From NCBI GenBank assembly GCA_030159075.1, contig BROG01000073.1, positions 876,001-940,000 of the forward strand: a stretch of 64,000 nt of DNA, in the 5' to 3' direction. Every line of letters starts with the position of its first letter. Position 1 is the first letter of the stretch. The translations under genes were made by a program, and so were the position numbers. The notes beneath the pieces are model-generated. The model was not told where the DNA came from. It saw only the letters and a program-made list of their open reading frames with translations, and made no database searches. Shown here piece by piece: positions 31,402-41,259 of this stretch. Source of the DNA: Atrina japonica. Its lineage: Eukaryota > Mollusca > Bivalvia > Pterioida > Pinnidae.

Positions 31402-31509
31402 TTATTTACTATTATAATGGTGGATACTACAATATATAGAATTTTTCATAGCATATTTACTACAAGGGTAGTGCACCTTAACTCGAGGCATTTTACATTT
31501 CATTTTCAT
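31402..31509 (-). CDS. 35-residue Cys/His micro-ORF at right repeat boundary
   Basis: A minus-strand frame from ATG 31509 (alternative ATGs at 31503 and 31491) to TAA 31402. It includes MPRVKVHYPCSKYAMKNSIY and CSIHH. The CSKYAMKNSIYCSIHH core has a Cys-x10-Cys-x2-His pattern that could hold a metal ion. Only 1 bp separates its stop from the next start codon, so the two could be read from one transcript. It straddles the inner edge of the right terminal repeat. It could be a chance frame. Confidence 0.3.
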   Translation of the reverse strand: MKMKCKMPRVKVHYPCSKYAMKNSIYCSIHHYNSK

Positions 31510-32293
31510 TATAATAAAATAAAATTCTTTAAGATATTTTATTTAGTTATTATACAAATTCAGTCGTGACTGAATGTAGATTTGGTTGGATGATTTACAC
31601 AAAAGGAGTGTGTGACCGGTATCAACATGGATCTTTGTTGGCTATTGGATGGCTATCAGGCGGTGTGGTCCTACATGGTCCCGTCTGAGGTCCTGTATGG
31701 TCCTATCGGAAGCTTGTAAAGATTTAGATATAATGTTATGTTGGGTGCATATATTTATGTACTATAGATGATTGTAATTTTAACCATATTGTGGATGGTT
31801 GTAATATTTTAGCCAATAAAGTTTTTAATTTAACCATGTTGTGATTGAGCGTGGGTGTTTTTTTACCAGGTAAAAAAATGAATTTAACCATATTGAAGAG
31901 GAGGTGTGTAAATTTAACCATGCTGTGGTTGTTTTGTGTTTTTAACCAGGTAAAAATTTGAATTTAACCATACTGTGGAGGGGCGTCTTAATTTAACCAT
32001 GCTGTGGGTGTTTTGTGTTTTTAACCAGGTAAAAATTTGAATTTAACCATATTGTGGAGGGGCGTGTAAATTTAACCATGTCCATGGGTGTTTTGTGGTT
32101 TTAACCGCGTTGTGGTAAAAAATTGAATTTAACCATTTTGTGGAGGGGTGTGTAAATTTTACCATGATGTGGGTGTTTTGTATTTAAACCACGTTTTGGT
32201 AAAAAAAATGAATTGAACTGTTTTGTGGAGGGTGGTAAAGATTTAGGTATTATGATAGCTATGGGGGTAGCCAGGGTACGGGCCATATACTAC
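31495..32293 (-). repeat. Right terminal inverted repeat of the Polinton
   Basis: About 800 bp, the reverse complement of 10201-10925. It holds five subterminal units against four on the left (GTGGAGGGG-type anchors near 31893, 31975, 32056, 32140 and 32226). The extra unit explains the length difference. The segment 31620-31860 is the best-matched part, including ATCAACATGGATCTTTGTTG. Confidence 0.92.
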
Positions 32294-32299
32294 CGACAT

Positions 32300-34413
32300 A
32301 TGAACTTGATAATAACTTGCGTGTGAGAATTTCACTCACTTCTTAGATTTTAAAAATTGAAAAAAAATGTGTTTTGGTATTAAGCCTTGGGCCAAACTCA
32401 ATGAATCATGAAATTTATTCATCTGGGACTAGGCATATTCTAAACTTAATTTTGAAAGCAAATCAGGGTCTGAAATAACATATACCAAACTTTCTTTACT
32501 TGCAAATGAAAAAGTGTTTCCAATTGCTATGAATCGGGAACTGATAATGTTCGCATGTTTGATGACATCGTGGTGATTTATAGATATTAGGATTGGTATA
32601 TATGTTAGTATGAAAACTTTTTTGTAATATCTGTTCTGAATTCAAGAAGGCCTAAATTGAAACATCTATTTTCAAACTTCGGTAAATCGGACATGTCAAA
32701 TCGTATTTCAGTAATAGTACATTGATGTATCTATCACATTTTTGTTTTTCTCAACTACTGCAGATGTGTTGTTTTTGCCTTAACATTTTACCCATGTTTC
32801 TATTTGTTTTGAAAAAAAATATTTTAATATATTTTGTGTGACAACAGGGGTATCAACATGTTTGATCGAAGAAATCTAGGTAGAAGCTTTACCAAATGGT
32901 AGGTTAAATCACTTTCAGAAACATGAAACAAATTATATTTTTGAGCCAGTGAAAGCTTCACATTAGCGAACGACCTATTCTTCAAACAAGGATAAAATTT
33001 GTCCTATGTGAAATAGACCATTTTCAAGTTCTTGCGTAATCCGTTTTGGAGAAAACTTTGTAGGAGATTTTCATAATTTTCGTTCAAGAAATATGGTTTT
33101 CAATAGTTAAAAAAAACATATCCTGCAGTTTAACTTCCCTTTGAAGACATAAAAACCTTCTGATATAACCGCAGTGTTGTACGTAAAGACCCCAGAAGTC
33201 CAGGGCAAATGACGGAAAATACAAAATAAAAAAGAAAAACAAACAAACTAACAAAACTACCAATTAAAAGCAAAACCCCCTCCCCCCCAAAAAAAAATGA
33301 AAAATGGAAAACACTGATAGTACAAATTTAAAACGATCATTATATATATCAATAACAACTAGGTGATGAAAAATTAGAAAAGAGGAACGAAAGAAAATTG
33401 AGCTTGAAAGCTACAAAGATTGCCAAAGGAATAACAACACACACAATAAATATATATATATATAAAAAAGATAAATAAACATATATAAAACTATATTAAA
33501 AGCAAATATATATATAAATGATAAATAAAATATATATTTAAAAATATTATATATCTAATTGTGATTTAAAAAGACCGACATCACAATTCCGATAAAGGTT
33601 CTATGTGTAGTTGTAGCATTTGACAAACTTTTTGGGGGACATTTTAGGCCCAAGCCCGCCATTTACCGACATCACATTCCGATAAAGGTTATATATGTAT
33701 TGTATATATATATATATATTTTAGGCCCATATATATATATATACCTTTCAGGTATGAGAGGGTTAAGCACATTCAATAATCGGAATCAAGGAGTGCTACT
33801 CCGTCTGGCTTCTGTATATTACAACAGTACAAACATTGTCGGTTGGCATTTTTCAGATGTAAACAACAGATTTGAACAGAAACTTAGCTTATGTTCGACC
33901 GGGTGAGTCTCTCTTCGTTGATATTGATGATTTCTGATAATTTAATGCCTTGTTTACATCAATATAATGCATTTCGTAATGATTTGGATAAGTCATGGTC
34001 TTGTTTGTTCACAACGTGTTGTCTCTTTGATTGAAATCTAAGCAATATCTACATAAAATCATAATTATATATATTCTCATTATGTGCATCATATTGAAGT
34101 GTCATTAATCCACTGCTGTACAAATGTAACAAGATACATTACCGTACTAAATTGTCAGTGCAGTCATATAATGTTATACCCATTATATCTATACTACGCA
34201 ATGAGAATGCACACAGCACTATATTTACATACTAAATGTACATGATTCATACTGCAGCTTGTCCACATTGTTTTCATTCAGACATTGTTTATAAACACAC
34301 ATGTATATATCTAATAAATATGGCATGCATATGCTTATATATACATTGTAACAGTTCATAAAAGTTGCACATGTTATGTACATTGCCTTTAATTTTGTTT
34401 TATGATATATAAT
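32300..34413. other. AT-rich interval with simple repeats, no gene seen
   Basis: Holds AT-rich sequence, TA-rich tracts at 33440-33560 and 33700-33745, and a partial tandem duplication of about 90 bp (ACCGACATCACA to TTTTAGGCCCA, at about 33573-33655 and 33665-33731). No coding region is recognised. Confidence 0.6.
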
Positions 34414-35220
34414 CTATTTACAGTCAGAACAGATCCATTTTCCTTTAGGCACTTTCTTCAGTTTTATGCATCTCATGTGGTACCACTTTGCTACAGTTTT
34501 CATTTTTGCACATCATTTTAGTGTCGTCATCTGTCTGGGCATTTATCTGAAGATCTTGCATTTGAAAAAGATTTTTTAGTAATATTTAAACACAAGTTCT
34601 GGTAGAACACATCTTGTGAGGTTCCAGTGCCTTGCAGACATTCTCTTCCAAATATCTTGGGTTTCTCTTAATCCTTTCAATGAAAATGCCATTTGGCCAC
34701 CAAACTATAAAATCACGATACATTCTCTCAGTGACATACAGTTGAAATTGTACTTGATAAAAGTATGGGATGGGTGTTTTGTACTTAGTTTTTCATTACT
34801 GTCAGTGTCACTTTTACAGACGTAATCCACATCCAAGTTCAACTTGTCCTTCATTGAATATGGGCATTTAATTTCAATAAGTCCCTCACCACAGCAACTA
34901 CATAAAATTAAGGACTGGCTGCAAAATGACTGTGTGTGGCGCTTAAATACAGCCCATATTAACAAAGATTAAAGTTACTGTGTTTTGTATTCTCAGACTT
35001 TCTGTATGCCTCTCTGGCAACATTCTCTTTTTTTTCCCCCCACTCAACTGCAGCACACATTATCTTAACACGAGAAGCTGTTGTAATTTCCTTCAGAACT
35101 GATAATGATGGCTTATCTATGTTTGTATGGCAAACGGAATGAATACTGATGAAGTTATCCTTCCACAACGTTGCTGGTACCAAATAGGAACCTACTGCTA
35201 TCGTCAGTTTTAAGCGCTTA
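34414..35220 (-). pseudogene. YqaJ-exonuclease domain plus PHD finger pseudogene
   Basis: On the minus strand a segment with AAVEWGEKKENVAREAY (about 35005-35060) is followed by CSCCGEGLIEIKCPYSMKDK (about 34840-34900). The LIEIKCPY phrase holds the Glu-x-Lys catalytic pair of YqaJ-type recombinase/exonucleases. After FIERIKRNPRYLEENV (near 34640-34685) the C-terminus carries a PHD-like zinc finger: MCKNENCSK and, one frame over, WYHMRCIKLKKVPKGKWICS with a final SDCK before TAG at 34414. YqaJ-PHD proteins are common and often multicopy in molluscs and are probably of mobile-element or viral origin. Here the GASPDG-type motif is lost and at least three frameshifts are present, so it is a pseudogene. 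Confidence 0.72.
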
Positions 35221-36379
35221 TAACACTATGAACCAGTGGCAAGAATACGTTTCACACAAATACAGTAGTTCCGGCTATCTATCACAATGGAAAACATGCA
35301 GGACTGTGTGATATGGAATGGATTACTATCAGAACAACCAATTGGTTTAACTGTTTTATTATTTTCACATGCGTGTAAATAAATATGTTCAAAAGTTGTA
35401 GTATTTTAAAATTTTAATAACTTATTTCATTGTGAAATGACAAAAGATAGTGAAAAATAATACAATTTAAGAGTTAGTAATAGTACATATGTTGATAGTT
35501 TTCCAAGTTAAGTTTTTTCCAAGATTGGTGTGTATTATAGTAATACATAAGATACATTATCAAGACCGTATATATATATATCAATTTTCATGCTGGGAGT
35601 CATTGTACATGTGTGCTTCACCTGTCAATTTAATTTAAAATTCTATATATCACTGGTTCTTATTATAAATCCTTGTATATCAACAAAGATATATGTCTGA
35701 CATTGGTAATAAAATTAAAATTATGTAAAAATTAATAATAAATTAGGGTTAGTTATCAAATTTTGTGTAATTCAAAGAAATATGTGAAGTCAAATAGAAA
35801 TGGAAATCATAATTTGCTAAAGAATGTTTATGTTCATATAGTACATGTAATTTAAAAAAAGATAATCTACAAACTTAGATATCCTTGAATGAAATAAATT
35901 TGCAAGTGTAATAATATTGGAGCTTGTATCAGAATTTTAGATAAAAGGGAAAATTTTCAGGAGCGTAAGCCAGATTGATTTCTGTTTATCACCAATCATA
36001 ATCGTATTGGGTTATGATGCGTAAGTACACTTCCTTGTCTGTTAAATGAAATAATGAAAACAAAACATTTGGTTTTGAACCATAATTACATATACAATGG
36101 ACATGTAAGCTGACTTATATAATTAGATGATATTTTTGACAATTAAATTTGCCACAGATTCTTGGAAAACATCTAGATTGCTGAATTAATGTGAAATTTT
36201 ATATCATGGGAAATGATAATTTAAAGGTTATTTCTAAATAGGTTTTACAATATTTATTATATAGATCTACATGTAGTTCTATCTTCACCCGACAGACACT
36301 GTGACTTGCAAGGTATTGTTTATGCGGACATACCGGGGTTAAGAAAATACAGTTTCAAACGATTCACTCTGCCTGTAAA
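35221..36379. other. AT-rich interval with a dispersed repeat copy
   Basis: No gene is seen. The segment 35470-35665 is a diverged copy of 45840-45975 plus 46215-46250 (shared TATGTTGATAGTTTTCCAA and AATTTAAAATTCTATATAT). Confidence 0.55.
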
Positions 36380-37740
36380 CCGACGACTATAATATCAGCA
36401 GATCACTGACTTTGAGTGGAGATTTGTCCAAATCAATTTCATGAGGCCCCCAGATTGGATCAATGAAATTAAATATTTGATTTGAAACACCCCAATCATC
36501 AAAATCTACAACTCTGCTTAAAAAATCAGCTTGTTGATTTTTGTCCTGAGGGATCCATTTGATATCTAATCTTATGTTAGCTGATAAACAGATATCAAAA
36601 ATTGACAAAGCAATATTTAATAAGTCAGACTTCATGCTACCTCTCTGAACTATTCTGATAACGTTTTGGTTATCTGAAAACCATTTTACATGCTTATTAG
36701 ATATATGCTTTTTAAGAGACATCAAAATTCTGTTTACGGCCATTAATTCTCACCAGATAGAACTAAATAAACGTTCTTTTTCTGACCACATTCCGTGTGC
36801 TATGTTAACTGGTGTTTGTACTGCGTAACCACCATACCCTGTTCCACTTGCATCACTATAAGCAAGCTTATAACTCGCAAAATCTATGATAAATGACTTT
36901 TCATTCAGTTTGCTAAGATTTTTCTTCCAAAACTGTATCATTATCAAACTGTCATTGCTCAAATTGATATCACTATTCCATGATACAGTTTTTGTATGTC
37001 TATACTAATGGATTTGGTCAATAAATAAACGATATCTCTTATTACCGTATATAATGCATGGAGATAATTTGTCCGACTAAACCTGCAGCCTTTCGTACAT
37101 AAACAGATTGTTTTTCAAATAAATCCGATTCTATGCATTCAATGGAATTCAATAGTTTTTCTGATTAGAATTGCAAATTTTGATCTTTGCGTTTTCTGTG
37201 TCAATAAAATAACCCAGAAATGTAATTTGTTTTGAAGGAAACCACATAGATTTTTCATTTTTTGGAATAAAACCACAATTCAGTATATCTGCTTTCATAT
37301 CTCTTGCCATTTTTTGGCATTTGTTGTAATCATCATGAACTCCTAATCCGTCATCTAAGTACATAAGTACTTGCTTACTTTCACCCCGTCAAGGTCTACT
37401 AACTTTTGTGAAAATATAACATGCAGATCTGAGACCAAATGGTAATACTTAAAACCGAAAATATTTCAAACCAATCCTGATTTCCCTTCTAAACCCCAAA
37501 ACTGACTCAAATTTAAAATAAAAAGAATCCTTTGAAATATATTGCATAGCTATACGTATATCATCAAACTTAACTTTGGTTTTCCAGAGATGTTTATTAA
37601 CATGCTGTAAATCCAGGATTAACCTCTTTTTATTGCTATCTCTGACAGACACTGTAAGTGGGTTAACTATGTGTGGTTTAGTTAAACACACTACTACTAA
37701 AAAATTTATGAATGGATTGAGATACAAAACACTTGTGATT
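36380..37740 (-). pseudogene. DIRS-like reverse transcriptase-RNase H remnant
   Basis: On the minus strand the N-terminal RT fingers (NPLTVSVRDSNKKRLILDLQ, HVNKHLWKTKVKFDDIR) precede the catalytic MYLDDGLGVHDDY (about 37326-37364). RNase H and the following region come next: YSDASGTGYGGYAV (near 36836-36880), HVKWFSDNQNVIRIVQRGS (near 36640-36700) and IKWIPQDKNQQADFLSRVVD. The unit ends shortly after NFIDPIWGPHEIDL. The YLDDGLG box and the DADFLSR/WGPHEID block are those of DIRS-type retrotransposons. The tyrosine recombinase that should follow is absent because the element is truncated near 36400. Frameshifts near 36745, 36965-37148 and 37375-37450 inactivate it. Confidence 0.75.
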
Positions 37741-37853
37741 TAACAGGGATCTATTGTTTTTTTAAACAGACAGAAGGTGGAGTTGAGAAAAATGGTATCT
37801 TATACCAGTTTTCTATAGTATCTATGATAAATTCACATGCATTTATTTCTTTA

Positions 37854-38619
37854 TTACAAATTATAAATATACTCATCTTTTAGGTCTTCACTCTGTTTTT
37901 GGCTTGGGTATTGACGATTTGCATCGGTTTCTCCAGTGTGTGGATGAAACGCATCCAAAGCATGTGCCTCTTTGCTTGGTTGCCTGACCAAAGTCGTTGT
38001 ATTGTTGACTGCCGCTGAACCATGACTGGTCGGATTTCCATGAAAAGACTGTATGATGAATGGCTGTGTTTGTGTATAGGGACAAAAAACCAAAGCAGGC
38101 TTAACACTATTAGAAAATCTAGGCTTTTTGTTTGTCTGCTTCTGTTTCATTTTGGTTTTGCGGTTTTTGATGGCTCTTGAATCCGCCTTAAGTATTTTGC
38201 TCTCGTTGTCCGAATCACTGGCCACTGGGTTACTCTCATATTGCCGAACAGTTTCCCAGCCGACTTCGCTACTGTCAGCTATTTTTATAAATTTATTTCG
38301 TTTAGATAGTTTTTCACTCACAGTTTCTATTTATTCGCTGGCGTATTCTGGTTTTGAATTTTGCAATGCCCAAGATATTTGTGTACATTCTTCCAGCATC
38401 TCTGAATTAAACTGGTGTTGAATTTTATTACCTGTATATTTCCAGGTAAATTAAGATTTTGCCCTTAATTTTTTAACTGCGTGAGATGAACATGAACTTC
38501 ATGTTTTAGATCCAAGTGTTGTTTTGAAATTTTGTCATCTAAATTTTTTAACGAATATCCTTGGCTTTTAACAACTTCCAATATTTGTTTCAATGAAACT
38601 TCACCGCTCGGTTCCATTA
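37854..38619 (-). pseudogene. DIRS-like gag remnant with zinc knuckle
   Basis: The minus-strand frame starts near 38619 (MEPSGEVSLKQILEVVKSQG). It then reads MSEKLSKRNKFIKIADSSEV and GWETVRQYESNPVASDSDNE, followed by a Lys-rich stretch. In a shifted frame a zinc knuckle CFGCVSSTHWRNRC (C-x2-C-x4-H-x4-C) lies near 37925-37975. A coiled N-terminus, basic middle and knuckle fit a gag protein that binds the retroelement RNA. It is placed directly upstream of the RT unit on the same strand, confirming one element. Frameshifts are present near 38325 and 38090. Confidence 0.65.
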
Positions 38620-38713
38620 GTGGTACAGCACAGGAGTAACAATCACCTATGAGTTATAGTAAAATTTAGGTGTTTGTACTGGTCAGCGTTTGCGTGTCGA
38701 ATGACCAAAATTC

Positions 38714-39889
38714 GTGCAACTTGAAAATAAATTACCGATACGGCGCTTACATCTAAATAGCGCCCTCTACATACACTTTGAATATACAGGAGAAAACAAT
38801 TTTAATCTAATTCACTGTGTTCAACCTATTAAAATGACATTTTTCTGTGGCTGCTTTATCATGGTCGATAGCTTTAGTGACCTTAAACGCAAAATATCTT
38901 TCTCATCTACAGACGATTATTCGCCTTCTACTAGTCATCTTCATAAAAAACAATGTGAATTATCAATAATGAGCTCTGCCAACGATTCCAATAATGCCAG
39001 TGTACCACAGGCGGTCCCCTCCCTCCACACCCCCTTACAAACACATCCAGCTCCAATTTCAGGACCGTATCCACAAACCTATCAATTTGTGCCAGGGTTC
39101 GGCATGGTGGCATGTATGCCAAGTACAGCTGTACCAAATGCTTCATCCACTCCAGCCTCTTGCCCACCAGGACCCAACACTAGCCTCACTCCCAGGTCAT
39201 CCCCAATATCTCAGACAGCTCTGAATAAAATTGTCAATGCAGTTTGCTCTATTATGATGCAGGAATTCAAGTTTTATGTGGGTTTGAGGATAACCCCTAT
39301 ATGTCAGGCCTATGGTGATCTATGTGAAAAAAAAAACAAAGAACTTACAAAACGCATTGATGAGTTAGAAATGTACAGTCGTAGGAACTGTGTACTCATT
39401 TTCGGGGTACCTGAGGATAAGTGTGACACTGATAAAGTCGTCCTTGATATATGTGAAAAGCTTACCATCCCACTACAAAAAACTGAACTAGTAGTGTCAT
39501 ATAGAGTGGGTGCATCTGTGCCAGGCAAGCCTCGCCCTATCATAGCAAGGATCACAAACTATAATATCCGTCATCTTCATCAACTCCTGAAAGAGAGTAA
39601 GATAAAAAAAATCACATGACATGGAAGGCTCCCAAGGGGTATGGGTCAATCAAGACTTTACCCGCAATCGGGCTAAGGTTGCTTCAGAAGCAAGGAAATT
39701 AATTAAAAGTGGTCGAGCAAAATCTACCTTCAACTAGAATGGGGAAAATTTTTGTGATAGACCACGCCGAGCACAAACACCAGGTAGCAACGATGGAGGA
39801 ACTAATATCACTGTCCAGCAGACTAGGCGCGCCTCCTGAACCTCCAATTCACCCCGGTGACACCAAGAACGACAGTGCACCACATGGCT
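38714..39889 (+). pseudogene. LINE ORF1 (nucleic-acid-binding, RRM-type)
   Basis: A 301-residue open frame covers 38714-39619. Likely starts are the Met codons near 38834 or 38873 (MVDSFSDLKRK) rather than the first ATG. The first half is Pro/Ser/Thr-rich and low complexity. The second half has a short coiled coil (CEKKNKELTKRIDELE) and the RRM-like block MYSRRNCVLIFGVPEDKCDT followed by YRVGASVPGKPRPIIARITN. After a frameshift at about 39600, FTRNRAKVASEARKLI and RMGKIFVIDHAEHKHQV continue in other frames. ORF1 proteins of this kind coat LINE RNA and act as chaperones. It starts 95 bp from, and divergent to, the DIRS-like gag. Confidence 0.7.
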
Positions 39890-41259
39890 AATTATTCACG
39901 CCAATATGTTTACAACTCTGGTGCTATTGTTATGTTCTAGACATGTATACATATCCATAACTATTATTATGAATTGCCCTCCTTTTTATACATATATCCT
40001 ATTTTAGGGTGTATGTAAATATTTTCCCTATCATGCCACCAATTCTAGCTGACTTTTCGATGGATCATATGTATCATTGTATATATTTTACTGTTTTCCT
40101 TAATCTTCCTTTTATAATTGTTATTGTTTCTTCTTTTTGTTGAGTTTTTCATGCGAACATCGTTGAAATTTGTTCATAGGACACATCCGATCCTGATGTT
40201 AAGTTTCGACATTAAAAACTCCCTGATAACTTATCTCTATATACGAATATCGTATTAGGATCGATGTGTTCTACGAATGTGCTTCTAAATTGAAGGGTAT
40301 CAAATATGTCGATTTTATTTTTGCTGTGTTTTTTAATCTATTTATTATTTCTCATGAAAAATTGTTACCTTTTATATTACTATTGTTACACATACTTTCT
40401 ATGCACAACAATACACATTCATGTGGTGACAAAAATTAACTTGTTCTACACTTGTAAATGGAAATAATTCTAATTCCTACATGTTAATCAATAATTCGTC
40501 CATTTTTATAAACCATGATGTGACCGAGTCTAATAACTACTCACATAAACTCCAACACAAATCAAAGTTTATAGATTTATTAAGTTCTGTATATATATCA
40601 AATATCAATTTTTTAAGCAATAATAACCATCCTGAAATGAACTACATGAATTAGTTCAAGACAAAGACGAAATGACAATAACATTAAATGGCTATCATAA
40701 ACAAATTGTTATAAAAAATACATTTTTATATTTTATATCATAATTCAATTACAATCATATAAAACTTATATATTAAATGTGTACCACTATGAATGTATAA
40801 TAATGTTCAGAACATATACCTTTATATAAATTATCATAGTGCATAAACATATCTATTACAAAATAATATAAATATCATAAATACCTTGGAAATCTGGTGG
40901 CAGCATTCAGTGAGTTCAAAATGTAAACCAAAGTTTAGTTAAATTTGCCCAGCATATATACTATACAGAAAACTGGTCCACCTATACACAGCTAGCCGCC
41001 CACATTGACAATAGAAAGTTGAAATAAAACAAAAGACCTGAAAAGTACTCACAAAACACATTACCTGTATACACAGTTGTAAGCTGTAAATAAGGGAGAT
41101 CACTCTCCTATTAGAAACTTATCACACACAAAAATATATGTTCAAGAGTTAACTCTTTACAAACGTTCTACATATGTAGTATATTTCTAAAGGGAGACAA
41201 CTTATCAAGAAATGTAATATAAATAAACAAAATTCACATCTACATGTCCACAATGAGAC
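39890..41259. other. AT-rich spacer between LINE ORF1 and ORF2
   Basis: No coding sequence is recognised in about 1.37 kb. This is long for a spacer within one LINE, so ORF1 and ORF2 may come from different elements or an insertion may lie between them. Confidence 0.5.

Larger units (their letters stand above)
10201..32293. mobile_element. Polinton/Maverick DNA transposon, about 22.1 kb, decayed
   Basis: The two ends are long inverted repeats: GTAGTATATGG at 10203-10213 mirrors CCATATACTAC at 32283-32293, and homology continues inwards for over 700 bp. Outside the ends, CGACAA (10195-10200) and CGACAT (32294-32299) could be a 6-bp target duplication with one mismatch, the length known for Polintons. 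Inside lie the family's hallmark genes: DDE integrase, DNA polymerase B, FtsK/HerA-like packaging ATPase and major capsid protein. Length, ends and content agree with a full-length element. All large genes carry frameshifts, stops or insertions, so the element is not autonomous. At least five later retroelement insertions account for roughly 7.5 kb of its length. The adenain-like protease usual in this family was not found. Confidence 0.92.

Noticed and set aside
31736..32286. Minus-strand ORFs of about 61 residues in the right terminal repeat
   Set aside because: They are translations of subterminal tandem units, mirrored in the left repeat.
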